From positions 1-64,000 of the forward strand of contig NZ_CANMNK010000011.1 of NCBI RefSeq assembly GCF_947499265.1: DNA of 64,000 nt. The letters are read 5' to 3'. Below, piece after piece: positions 52,568-60,945 of the stretch (within the stretch, counting starts at the first letter, position 1; each line of letters begins with the position of its first letter). The DNA is from an uncultured Roseobacter sp. (GTDB lineage: Bacteria > Pseudomonadota > Alphaproteobacteria > Rhodobacterales > Rhodobacteraceae). The notes beneath the pieces were generated by a model, which had not been told where the DNA came from, made no database searches, and saw only the letters and a list, made by a program, of their open reading frames with translations. The position numbers and the translations under genes were made by a program.

Positions 52568-55054
52568 ATGTTTTTAGAAAGGCAATTTAACTACGCGTGC
52601 GGAGCCGCAGTCTTTCTATTGCTAGCTGTATCACCGCTCAGTGCCCACGCAGATACGACACAAGTTCAGCAGGCGCTGTCTGACATCGGCTGTTATGACG
52701 GGCCGATAGATGGTCAAGCAACGTTGAAACTGAAGACTGCCATCCGCTGCTTTCAGAAGGCGGAAGGACTCACGCCGAACGGTAAGCTGTCGTCTGATGC
52801 GGAAGCAAGGTTGATGAGCCTCGCGGGAAGCGGCGCAGTGGTTGAAAAAGAACCGAGATATACTCCAGAAGCCATTCGCGGAAGTGATCTGGAAGCATTG
52901 ACATCTCCAACGGTTAACGGCGTCCCCGTCGTAGAACCACCAAAACCAAAGCCCGCAGACTGCGTTGCATTCCTAGCGTGGCAAGAATCGTATCGTGCTG
53001 AGCATACCGGGACGCCCGATTACGAAATTCAGATTGAGCGGTTTCACCGTTTGCGCGGAGAGGTACAGCCTTTCATCGGTCTGTTCAAACAGCCTAACTA
53101 CGCTGTTATTGAGAGCCTCATTCAGTCCACGATCCCGTCGTTCCAAGATCGGCTGGTGATTATCAAAGCATGCCTAGAAAACGAACTGGGCGACATGCCC
53201 GAAGAACTTACTGAGCAGCGAGCGCTCCTTGATTTCCTCCGTCAACGGAACGCAGAGGCTAATGGTCGTCAAGGAACGCACAGCCTGATGTTCATGTCGG
53301 CATTGGACGCCATTAGTCGCGCGGAAGATGAGGCACCCGCTCTCATGCAAGAGTTGCAGAATGCTGATCCCGAAACAATTGGTGATATAGAGTTGGGACG
53401 CCTTTCACACCGTTACGAGTCTTTTGAAAACGCGCTTTGGCCGCTTGCCGTGCAGGACCATAAGGCTGCGCTTATACAACTGCGCAAAGCGGTCACAGAA
53501 CGGAAAATACGAGCTGTAGAAGAGCAAAGGCAGGAAGAGCTTAGGAGGAAAGAACAGGAGAGACTTGATGCAGAACTGGCTGAACTCAAACGCCAGAAAG
53601 ACGAATATTTGTATTGTCTGCGAAATGTCGATCCAGACGAACCAAACCTTCCTCCAGACCTAGAGATCGCACTTGAGACGCCAGGCGTAGGAAGCGCTTT
53701 TGCATCCTTGTCGAGGTGCGCAAACGCTGCAGAGAGGCGTCCAGGCGATCCCCTGATCAAGCTAGCTATGGGGAGGCTAAGCCTCGTCCTCTCCGACTTT
53801 GAAGAGGCTGACGTATTCTTCGAACAAGCAGTGCAGTTGGGAAGTGTGTCCTCACTGGCATATCTGGGCGATCTTGAACAGGACGTTGAAGCTGCATTAG
53901 CACTTTACGAACGTGCGGAAAATCAAGGATTCGAGCCAGCCAGAGAAGCCGTGCTGTTCATGAAAGATCACATAAAGCAGCTGAGGATAATAGAGGCTGA
54001 GGAACTCGCGGTCGCAAAGCAACTAGTTGAGGTATGTGATGGGTACGCAGCGCATCCTGATGACAACTCTCGCCCAGCACATGTCGTCGGAGTTCCCGAC
54101 GATGAACTGCAATTTGAGGATGCGTTAGAGGCTTGCATTGCGGCTCTAGATGCAGCACCTGATCTAGCACGCACATCCTTCCAGCTTGGTCGAGTTTTGA
54201 GCTTTATCGAAGGCTTTGAAGAGGATGCAGAGCTTCAATTGGAAGCAGCGCACGCAGCAGGTTACGCACCAGCAGCGTATTATTTGTCTGAACTCAAAGA
54301 CAAGCGGACAGAGCACGAGCTTCTCAAGATGTCAGCAGCTGCCGGATTTCCGCCCGCAACCAAGCGCTTGAGCGAGGGTGTATTTTACCCCGATACGCCT
54401 GATCTCTCGCATATTTTCGTCAATCCATCGAACCTGCCGATTGTGCCAATCTCAGAAGGTCATTTGAGAAAGACAAGTTTCTCGGTTGATAGCTGTACTA
54501 ACGAGATTTTTGTGCAGGTGCGGGAAAACAAGCTGTTTGAGACTGAGATGAATACCTTTGTCATGACGATGGCAAGCATCGTTTGCATGTTGGACGCGAC
54601 CAAATGCAATGTATGGGATCGTATTAACGATACGATCAGAAACGACGCGCGCGCTATTTGCCGTCGTGAAGATACTGAATTCAAAAAAGACTACCCCGAG
54701 TGTCTGCAACCGTATTGGCATGTGCAAAACGCCGAAGTCATTCCTCAAACACCGGACTTTGCTTTGAAAATCATGCGCTTCTATCATTCTTTGGCTGAGG
54801 ATTTTGATGAAAGAGGCAAGACCTTTGATGCAACCGTCGGCGACGTTACCGACTTGGCGGCCATACTTTATTTCGAGGACATAGGGCTCGATCTTTACAG
54901 CATCTCGTCCGCAGATTTGGGCGATGACTTCATGCTGAAGGAATCGACCGAACCTGAGTTACTAGCACTTGTCCGCGACTTAAAGCGTGAAGGAAAATAC
55001 GAGATTGCGATGAATATGGTCTCTCCGGATTTGGTGTGTGCTGATGATTTTTAG
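52568..55054 (+). CDS. Secreted peptidoglycan-binding protein with Sel1/TPR-like repeats
   Basis: The 828-residue protein has a signal peptide (CGAAVFLLLAVSPLSAHA) and a PG_binding_1 domain at about 30-90 (VQQALSDIGCYDGPIDGQ, AIRCFQKAEGLTPNGKLS). A charged coiled-coil (about 310-350, ending in repeated EELRRKEQERLDAEL-type residues) follows, and then Sel1/TPR-like helices (ADVFFEQAVQLGSVSSLAYLGDLE; AAHAAGYAPAAYYLSEL). The last 200 residues are unassigned. It lies 30 bases upstream of the Hint toxin gene on the same strand and may anchor or present the toxin at the cell wall. Confidence 0.8.
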   Translation: MFLERQFNYACGAAVFLLLAVSPLSAHADTTQVQQALSDIGCYDGPIDGQATLKLKTAIRCFQKAEGLTPNGKLSSDAEARLMSLAGSGAVVEKEPRYTPEAIRGSDLEALTSPTVNGVPVVEPPKPKPADCVAFLAWQESYRAEHTGTPDYEIQIERFHRLRGEVQPFIGLFKQPNYAVIESLIQSTIPSFQDRLVIIKACLENELGDMPEELTEQRALLDFLRQRNAEANGRQGTHSLMFMSALDAISRAEDEAPALMQELQNADPETIGDIELGRLSHRYESFENALWPLAVQDHKAALIQLRKAVTERKIRAVEEQRQEELRRKEQERLDAELAELKRQKDEYLYCLRNVDPDEPNLPPDLEIALETPGVGSAFASLSRCANAAERRPGDPLIKLAMGRLSLVLSDFEEADVFFEQAVQLGSVSSLAYLGDLEQDVEAALALYERAENQGFEPAREAVLFMKDHIKQLRIIEAEELAVAKQLVEVCDGYAAHPDDNSRPAHVVGVPDDELQFEDALEACIAALDAAPDLARTSFQLGRVLSFIEGFEEDAELQLEAAHAAGYAPAAYYLSELKDKRTEHELLKMSAAAGFPPATKRLSEGVFYPDTPDLSHIFVNPSNLPIVPISEGHLRKTSFSVDSCTNEIFVQVRENKLFETEMNTFVMTMASIVCMLDATKCNVWDRINDTIRNDARAICRREDTEFKKDYPECLQPYWHVQNAEVIPQTPDFALKIMRFYHSLAEDFDERGKTFDATVGDVTDLAAILYFEDIGLDLYSISSADLGDDFMLKESTEPELLALVRDLKREGKYEIAMNMVSPDLVCADDF

Positions 55055-55084
55055 TCGTTCTTTCTGCCAAAAGGAATTTGTGCA

Positions 55085-56512
55085 ATGAAACCATTTTTGG
55101 TCATAGCCTTAGCTTTTCTGATTTGGTTGCCGGGGCCGGAGGGCTTTGACGGAGGTGAGGCGCTTGCCCAATCCTCCTTGAATAACTTCCGGAACAATCA
55201 GATCTATCGGGATACGTTGCGCAGTCAGGAACGCGCCCGGCAAATTCAGCGAGAACGCCAACGTGCTGACGAACAGAGAAGACGTGACGAGGCCAAACGG
55301 CAACAACGGCTGCAGAGGGATAATGCCCGCAAACTTCGTGAAGCGGCGCGACTTCGTCAGAGAGAAGCGCTCGAAAAGATAAAAAGAGATGAAGCAAAAC
55401 GCCTCCAGCAGCAGCAAGCTATCCGCGCAAGGCAAGAACGGGAAAAAAGAAAAAAGAGCCAAAACAAAATTGCCCTACGAACAATAGCCTTCTCGCGCGC
55501 GCTGATGCGGCAGCGCCTAGCGGCGCTTCCCAAGCCGACCGCGAACAATCAAGCTGCCCGTAACGTTGTTGTCGCCAAACCGTTCAAGCCAAGACCCAAG
55601 CGAGAGACGGTAGCATCACTGCGCCCTCCATGTTCATTTCACGGCGATACGCTTGTGCTCACCGATGTCGGTATGATTCCAATCCGCGACATCCGCGTCG
55701 GCGAACACCGCGTCTGGTCAAGGGACGAATATACAGGCGAAACAGGCTGGAAAGACGTCCTTGCGCATTACTCCAATGAGTATGATGAAACGGTTTATGT
55801 CAGCATCTTCGACCCTGACACGGGTCAGACGCAGACCATTGTCAGTAACCGCGTTCATCCCTTTTTTGGGCGCGTACCTGACGAGATATCCACGCCTCTG
55901 CTTGTCGGTCAAGCCACTAGTCCTGAGTATGCCTTAGATGGGGCTTGGATCAAGGCCGCCGACCTACCCTCTGGCACATTGCTTCTATCGAGCGACGAGA
56001 CTTGGGATGAGGTTGTGGCTGTTTCGGTTCAGGGAGAGAACCTTGCAGCGTTCAATTTGACAGTTGATAAGTTTCATACGTTCTATGTTTCGGGCGGAGC
56101 AAACCATAGGTCAATATGGGTTCACAACGATTGTTGGGATCAATTGCCCGAAGATTTCAAAAAGCAAATCAGAGCGTTTACCTCACATGGTCACCAAACT
56201 TACAAAGGGAATAATGGAAAAATAGTTTACGCAAGTCACGACCGCCGCCGATTTTATGAGCTAGCCAAACATCCTCCGACAATAAAGAAAGGTGATTGGA
56301 TTAGCGATGCGGCTAGTGAAATGAATTGGGAAAGAACTGGCAAAAAATTTAGAGGCGAAGAAATTTTCAGAGCGAAGAAAAACGTGTACTATAGTTACGA
56401 TTCAGATGGTCATAAAGGTGGGGTATGGAAACGTGCTAAATCTCCCGAACACTTCGGTAAGGACGATCGCGATGGTACCTACGATGCCGACCTGAATTGG
56501 AAAGCAGATTGA
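55085..56512 (+). CDS. Secreted polymorphic toxin with Hint pretoxin domain
   Basis: The 475-residue protein has a signal peptide (FLVIALAFLIWLPG...ALA) and an Arg/Gln-rich coiled-coil region (about 35-135). A Hint (intein-like) domain lies at about 180-345: CSFHGDTLVLTDVGMIPIRDI at its start, VSNRVHPFFG, FHTFYVSGG, and the end VHND. The C-terminal about 125 residues are a separate toxin domain containing KGGVWKRAKSPEHFG and GTYDADLNW, which I cannot assign to a named nuclease family. Hint domains self-cleave to release the toxin. The gene ends directly at the start of the putative immunity gene. Confidence 0.85.
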   Translation: MKPFLVIALAFLIWLPGPEGFDGGEALAQSSLNNFRNNQIYRDTLRSQERARQIQRERQRADEQRRRDEAKRQQRLQRDNARKLREAARLRQREALEKIKRDEAKRLQQQQAIRARQEREKRKKSQNKIALRTIAFSRALMRQRLAALPKPTANNQAARNVVVAKPFKPRPKRETVASLRPPCSFHGDTLVLTDVGMIPIRDIRVGEHRVWSRDEYTGETGWKDVLAHYSNEYDETVYVSIFDPDTGQTQTIVSNRVHPFFGRVPDEISTPLLVGQATSPEYALDGAWIKAADLPSGTLLLSSDETWDEVVAVSVQGENLAAFNLTVDKFHTFYVSGGANHRSIWVHNDCWDQLPEDFKKQIRAFTSHGHQTYKGNNGKIVYASHDRRRFYELAKHPPTIKKGDWISDAASEMNWERTGKKFRGEEIFRAKKNVYYSYDSDGHKGGVWKRAKSPEHFGKDDRDGTYDADLNWKAD

Positions 56513-57037
56513 ATGAAAGTAATTATTACAAAATATATTGAACAAGACTTCAACTATGCTGGAGTCGAAAATGAGCACCCAAGATGGGGTAGTTGGAGCG
56601 AGCTGTCAGAGTACTACCAGATTAATGGAGATGATTTTGGAAGGTATTTGGAAGTCGAGAGTCGTTATAAGCTGGTCGTTTTGTCGATAATTAATAGCTT
56701 AAAAATCAGCTGCTTTACAATTTGCAAGATGCTTTCGAACAAGCCTGATCGTTTTCTTGACCATCATATAGCGCTGGTCCGAGATACTGCGCGCAGAATT
56801 AAAAGGCTCAATCCATGTGCGGGTGATCAGGTTGGAATTGCTGAACTGTGTCTTCTACTCGAAGCGGATTTGCGTGGTGTTTTAAGCTTTGAATGCAACG
56901 CTTTAGAAGAAGAAAAAAGTGGGTTTTACTTACGCCCAGGTGACGATTTTTATCTTAGGTGCGGCGCACAGGCTGACTTTGATTGGGATAACGCTGGTCT
57001 CTTTGTGGGAAAAGAGGAGATCGTTCATAGTCTCTAA
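56513..57037 (+). CDS. Putative immunity protein for the Hint toxin
   Basis: The 174-residue cytosolic protein has no signal; its ATG follows the toxin TGA with no gap, the usual toxin-immunity layout. It is acidic (Asp/Glu/Cys-rich) with LSEYYQINGDDFGRYLEVE and LCLLLEADLRGVLSFECNA. It is clearly more AT-rich than its neighbours, as typical of recently acquired toxin tails. The family is unrecognised; the function is assigned by position. Confidence 0.72.
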   Translation: MKVIITKYIEQDFNYAGVENEHPRWGSWSELSEYYQINGDDFGRYLEVESRYKLVVLSIINSLKISCFTICKMLSNKPDRFLDHHIALVRDTARRIKRLNPCAGDQVGIAELCLLLEADLRGVLSFECNALEEEKSGFYLRPGDDFYLRCGAQADFDWDNAGLFVGKEEIVHSL

Positions 57038-57119
57038 AACGAATCTGTGAGAGCCATAACATGAGAATATACTCTAAGCGCGATGCATGTGCTGGTGATT
57101 GTTTGGTGGTGTTAATTGG

Positions 57120-57153
57120 GGGCTTTGTAGCATAGAAAAAAACTACAAAGCCC
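57120..57153. repeat. Perfect 11-bp stem-loop after the toxin/immunity genes
   Basis: GGGCTTTGTAG (57120-57130) pairs with CTACAAAGCCC (57143-57153); the 12-base loop is A-rich. There is no T-tract on either side. It may be a terminator-like end of the toxin operon or a remnant recombination site. Confidence 0.6.
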
Positions 57154-57442
57154 GAACTATACTTGGCTTACTAGTCCGCGTCGCGGTTTGCTCATAGACA
57201 TTGAGTTACTGTCCGATGATCTTAAGAAGACATTCGACTTCTCGCATATCAGTACGCTTCATTTTCAAATGACGGACGAGCCTGAAATCAACGCCTGTGC
57301 CCGCTGGGAAGAAGCCTCCTCAACGTATTATGCCGAATTCACCCTCGGGATGATCGTGTGGCTGGACGGTGTTGCAGCGACGCTGGCGTCGCATATTGTC
57401 CGTGATTTTGAGCCAGCGTCGTATCTGCCGTTGCACCTTTGA
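57131..57442 (+). pseudogene. Gene remnant or orphan C-terminal fragment
   Basis: The frame is open from 57131 to the TGA at 57440-57442 (about 103 codons) without an ATG start; the first start codon is TTG 57188. Segments LLSDDLKKTFDFSHISTLHFQM and WEEASSTYYAEFTLGMIVWL look protein-like. It could be the cut-off end of an older immunity or toxin-related gene, displaced when the current toxin tail arrived. I do not recognise it. Confidence 0.4.
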
Positions 57443-57507
57443 GTGAAGATTGCTCTCCGTCGGAAGTTGGTATGAAATAGGTAAAGAGGCTTACCAAAGA
57501 GTCGTTC

Positions 57508-57867
57508 TTAGTCCAGCTCCGGCAGCACCTGAACACGATCCATAAGTGGACCAAGAATTCCCTTAATCTCGGTATCCTTGCGCAATGCTGCATAGGAATA
57601 TGCGGTATGTCCATTGTCGTCAAAAATTGTGGGGTCAAAATCTGGAAGCTGTGCGGCTCGAATGATAAATTGAAGTGAACCCCAGCTTGCCGCCAAGTGC
57701 GCTGGAGTTTTTTGTGTCTTCGGGTGAATCGAGTTTATTGATTTTCCTTGGGATAGGGCCTTTTCCATTAGTGCGACGTCGTCGAAAATTGCAGCAACAA
57801 ATAAATCTGCTGGAGGTTCTGCCGCGCTAGAATACTTTTTACTCACTACGTTGTTATTTTTAGACAT
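57508..57867 (-). CDS. Ankyrin-repeat protein
   Basis: The product is 119 residues from the ATG at 57867. Two or three ankyrin repeats are visible: ADLFVAAIFDDVALMEKALSQG, TPAHLAASWGSLQFIIRAA, GHTAYSYAAL. The start lies one base after the stop of the upstream 399-residue gene, so the two are translationally linked. Small ankyrin proteins next to toxin genes often serve as immunity or binding proteins; here the function is unknown. Confidence 0.75.
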   Translation of the reverse strand: MSKNNNVVSKKYSSAAEPPADLFVAAIFDDVALMEKALSQGKSINSIHPKTQKTPAHLAASWGSLQFIIRAAQLPDFDPTIFDDNGHTAYSYAALRKDTEIKGILGPLMDRVQVLPELD

Positions 57868-57868
57868 T

Positions 57869-59068
57869 TTATATAGCCCCGTCAAATTTTTCTTTTAAAT
57901 CGAATAGATAGGCTATATGGTCCCGGCGCTGTACTAGCGAAAAGCTCGATCCAAATTGAGGCCCTTGATCTCCCAGCTCCTTTAAAAAACCATACAATAA
58001 CAAGTTTTCCTCGCGGTGTTCATGGATCGCATTTTCGCTAATACTCACAAATGCTCTTTGTTCAGGAAGAGGTGCTTTCACCAAGGTAATCTCTTGGAAA
58101 ATTCGTTTTTGCTGCCAATCAAAAAGCTCTGTAGCATATACCGTTGCTGCAGTTATGCCCGAAAAACCGATCCCAGTGTCAAAGACAGACGAGCAAACAA
58201 ATGTTGCCAGCACACTAACCCTGTTAGGTGTTTCGTTTGCGGGGACAGTATCGTCAATATGCAACTTGTCCTCACCATTCTCTACTACACCAAAGCCATA
58301 TGAAACGAAAACGCCGCGTGCGCTGTCGCGAGCAGCGTGGTCGTCTAGTCGTCCGAGGAACGAGAGCAGGGTAACATCAAAGACACGTTCATCTTGAAAA
58401 TCAAACCCGATTACGGTTGTAATGGGCGTCGCCGAGTTCGTCGACTCGTATAGGAAGAACCTGCTTTGGAGATGCTGGTAAGCGACTTCGTAAGCGTCTT
58501 TTGCGTTGCGCCGACCAAACATTTCAAAAAATGCATCGCGAAGATAGGTGCGTTTCGCCTTGCCAAGTTTGGAACGTATCCTGTCGTACTCGGCTGTTCC
58601 GTCGAGTGACCTCAAGAACTTGTCAACATAAACGAATGCCCTGTCCGCTATTACGGCAGTGCCATTCTCGTGAGCGTGAAATGAATTACTAAGCGATTTG
58701 AGTTTCTTGGGATCGTTTGAGTTCTCGTCACTAAGTGTACGCAGAATATGTGATGCCATTCGATGCCATCCTATATTTCTCCGGGTTCCGCGTGATTTTG
58801 CGTCCGCATCGAGAAAGTCACGATACTCGATTAGAACTTCCATCATTGCTCGTTTGTACTGTTCCGGAAAATAAGGCAGGCGCGCGTCGGTGTTTGCCTT
58901 GCGGGTTCTGTCACCACTGCTTCTTTCTTGAATTTTTCGAAACCGGAGAATGTTTGCGCCGCTGAGTTCCTCAGCAGTGCTTAGGCCTGAGCGCTTCTTT
59001 TTGCCGCCAGGTGGGGTTTCATCGGGCAAAACGTGCGCCTTCCTCGAAGTGGAACGTGGATAGTTCAA
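57869..59068 (-). CDS. Protein of unknown function
   Basis: The product is up to 399 residues from a TTG at 59068, the only start that keeps the N-terminal charged part; the first ATG is 74 codons further in. Residues about 65-150 (YKRAMMEVLIEYRDFLDADAK, GWHRMASHILRTLSDENSN) are helical and look DNA-binding; residues about 170-390 mix strands and helices (TTVIGFDFQDERVFDVTLLSF; FVSISENAIHEH). No family recognised. It is coupled to the ankyrin gene and divergent from the mobilization membrane gene by only 14 bases. Confidence 0.6.
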   Translation of the reverse strand: MNYPRSTSRKAHVLPDETPPGGKKKRSGLSTAEELSGANILRFRKIQERSSGDRTRKANTDARLPYFPEQYKRAMMEVLIEYRDFLDADAKSRGTRRNIGWHRMASHILRTLSDENSNDPKKLKSLSNSFHAHENGTAVIADRAFVYVDKFLRSLDGTAEYDRIRSKLGKAKRTYLRDAFFEMFGRRNAKDAYEVAYQHLQSRFFLYESTNSATPITTVIGFDFQDERVFDVTLLSFLGRLDDHAARDSARGVFVSYGFGVVENGEDKLHIDDTVPANETPNRVSVLATFVCSSVFDTGIGFSGITAATVYATELFDWQQKRIFQEITLVKAPLPEQRAFVSISENAIHEHREENLLLYGFLKELGDQGPQFGSSFSLVQRRDHIAYLFDLKEKFDGAI

Positions 59069-59082
59069 TGGAGATCAGACCG

Positions 59083-60225
59083 ATGAATCGTAGTAAATCC
59101 CAGCAACATTCTCAACTGAAACGCCTCAAGAAGAAACCCCTTCCGCCCTTGTCGAAGGTATTGTTGCCGGTGAGTGCGGCGGGGTCTGGTGCGATGCTGA
59201 CGATGGCTTTGCCGGACTTGATCGGTGCGGACGGTGCTTTGGATCACGCAAAGTGTGTGATCATTGGGGCCAGCGGGACATTTACGCTGTTTGCGATCAA
59301 TCGCTTTGCCATCGAGAAAGGGGCGCTGCAGGCGGCGATTGGCTCACTGAGCGCAGGCATTGTCAGTGTCACATCGGTTCTGTTGCTTGGCGGCGGGTTT
59401 TTCACAGCGACCTATGCGGGCTTTGTGATTGGGGAGACGGATCGTCTTCGCATTCATGAGTATTCAACCGCGCAAGAGGTGTGGGTTGCTGAGCGGTCAC
59501 GCGCGGCACAAGATGCAGCAAGCGCCGCGCCGGCACTGAATGCCATGATTGATGATCTGGCTGTCAAAGTGCAGTGCGAGCGGGTTTCAAGCTGTGTCAG
59601 TGGTATTGGCAATGGCGGAGAGGGTGATGTCTTTCGCCAACTCTCCGGCGTTCTTGGTAATGCGCGCGCTGTTCGAGCCCAGCTCGCTGCGGGTCAGGAC
59701 AATGAAAACGTTGTCGCCGCCCAACTTGCCGGACTTCAAAGCGCATTGCGCGACACTATTGCTGATGGATCGCTTTCAGAGACAGAGCGCCGCTTGCAAG
59801 CGGAGCAGATCGCGCGTGAAACCGCTCCAGCGCTGAACGCATGGGAACAGGCGGCACCGCTGGGTCTTGTTTCGGGCTTTGTGTCGCAACTTCTGCAGGA
59901 AGGGCGTTCCACACCGCAAGACCGCTTGCTTGCGTCCTATGGCGCACAGATCGCATCAACAGTGCAGCCTGAGACAAGCGCAGTTGAAGAGCCGCCTGTC
60001 TTCCCATCGCCAACCGGTGTGTCGGACACGCTGGGATATATTGGTCATTTCTTGCCCATCGCTCTGTTGGTTGCTGTGATTGAGCTGATCCTGCCGATCA
60101 CGCTGTGGTTTTACACCTTCACTGATTTGCGGGCGCGTCTGGAACACGATGAGACCAAGCCGCCTGTGCCTAAGCGGCAGCGTCGTACCTCATCCCCCAA
60201 AACCAAAGGAGATCGCCATGAGTAA
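59083..60225 (+). CDS. Mobilization-associated membrane protein
   Basis: The product is 380 residues from the ATG at 59083 (GGAG nine bases upstream). Membrane segments lie near 28-50, 55-75, 85-115 and a C-terminal pair around 325-350 (LPIALLVAVIELILPITLWFYTFT). The central part (about 125-320) is Ala/Gln-rich, probably helical and extracytoplasmic, with two close cysteines (CERVSSC). It forms a run with two small genes and the VirD4-type gene, so a role in DNA transfer is likely. The family is not recognised. Confidence 0.7.
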   Translation: MNRSKSQQHSQLKRLKKKPLPPLSKVLLPVSAAGSGAMLTMALPDLIGADGALDHAKCVIIGASGTFTLFAINRFAIEKGALQAAIGSLSAGIVSVTSVLLLGGGFFTATYAGFVIGETDRLRIHEYSTAQEVWVAERSRAAQDAASAAPALNAMIDDLAVKVQCERVSSCVSGIGNGGEGDVFRQLSGVLGNARAVRAQLAAGQDNENVVAAQLAGLQSALRDTIADGSLSETERRLQAEQIARETAPALNAWEQAAPLGLVSGFVSQLLQEGRSTPQDRLLASYGAQIASTVQPETSAVEEPPVFPSPTGVSDTLGYIGHFLPIALLVAVIELILPITLWFYTFTDLRARLEHDETKPPVPKRQRRTSSPKTKGDRHE

Positions 60226-60676
60226 GCGTAAGAAAGACACCGATCAGTTGCCCGCGCCTCGGGTGCCGTCGAAGCCTAAGCCGCCGGTGCTGGAACGGAT
60301 GGAACCGCGCTATGAGCCGGTACGCCGCCCGCTGGATCGCAATCGTTTGATTTTGTGGGTCGCTGCGATTGCCGTTGCCGGGCAGATGATCATGCCGGAC
60401 CATCTCAAGCCCTTCAAACTGGCGGGGGATGCGGCGGCGCAGTTTCACGGGGCGCTCTTTGATGAGGTGAACCGCAAGGAGCTAGAGCTCGCTCAGCAGC
60501 AGGCAATCGCCCAGAAGATGGCGGACCTGCAGGCGGAATATGCAACGTGGAAGGGGCTGTGTTCTCTTACCAATGTCTTCGACCCGATGATGGGGGCCGC
60601 GTGCATGCGGGCGGCGGATGCGCATTATCAGAGTGCGCTGGCGCAGATTAAAAATTCTGAGTTGATCTACCGGTAG
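60218..60676 (+). CDS. Small membrane-anchored protein in the coupling-protein operon
   Basis: The product is 152 residues from the ATG at 60218, overlapping the upstream gene by eight bases. It has a basic proline-rich N-terminus, one membrane segment (LILWVAAIAVAGQMIM), then a helical periplasmic region (KELELAQQQAIAQKMADLQAEY) and two cysteines (about 110 and 125). Orientation and position suggest a partner of the VirD4-type protein. Function is unknown. Confidence 0.65.
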   Translation: MSKRKKDTDQLPAPRVPSKPKPPVLERMEPRYEPVRRPLDRNRLILWVAAIAVAGQMIMPDHLKPFKLAGDAAAQFHGALFDEVNRKELELAQQQAIAQKMADLQAEYATWKGLCSLTNVFDPMMGAACMRAADAHYQSALAQIKNSELIYR

Positions 60677-60681
60677 ATGCC

Positions 60682-60945
60682 ATGAGCGATACTTCCAAAC
60701 GCCATCCTGTTACATCTTCGGGGACATCTGTTGCCAAGCAACATGTTCCTGAGGGGCGGTTGTCGCCTGATCAATCAGCAGCACCTGCCTTTGAAGACGC
60801 TGGCGAAAAGACAACGACCGTAGACGCCGCATCGGCAGTTGTTCGTGATGAAGCAGAAGGCGGCGGTGATGCGGACCGCTTTGAAACGATCAAGGCAGAA
60901 TGCCGCTATTGTGGCAGGTCTTTGGACATGGACCCGTCCCTGTGA
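60682..60945 (+). CDS. Small acidic protein with CxxC, precedes the coupling protein
   Basis: The 87-residue protein has a disordered Ser/Thr/Ala-rich N-terminus and a C-terminal KAECRYCGRSLDMDPSL, with a CxxC pair that may bind a metal. Its TGA overlaps the GTG start of the VirD4-type gene (GTGA). Function is unknown; it may be a coupling-protein accessory. Confidence 0.55.
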   Translation: MSDTSKRHPVTSSGTSVAKQHVPEGRLSPDQSAAPAFEDAGEKTTTVDAASAVVRDEAEGGGDADRFETIKAECRYCGRSLDMDPSL

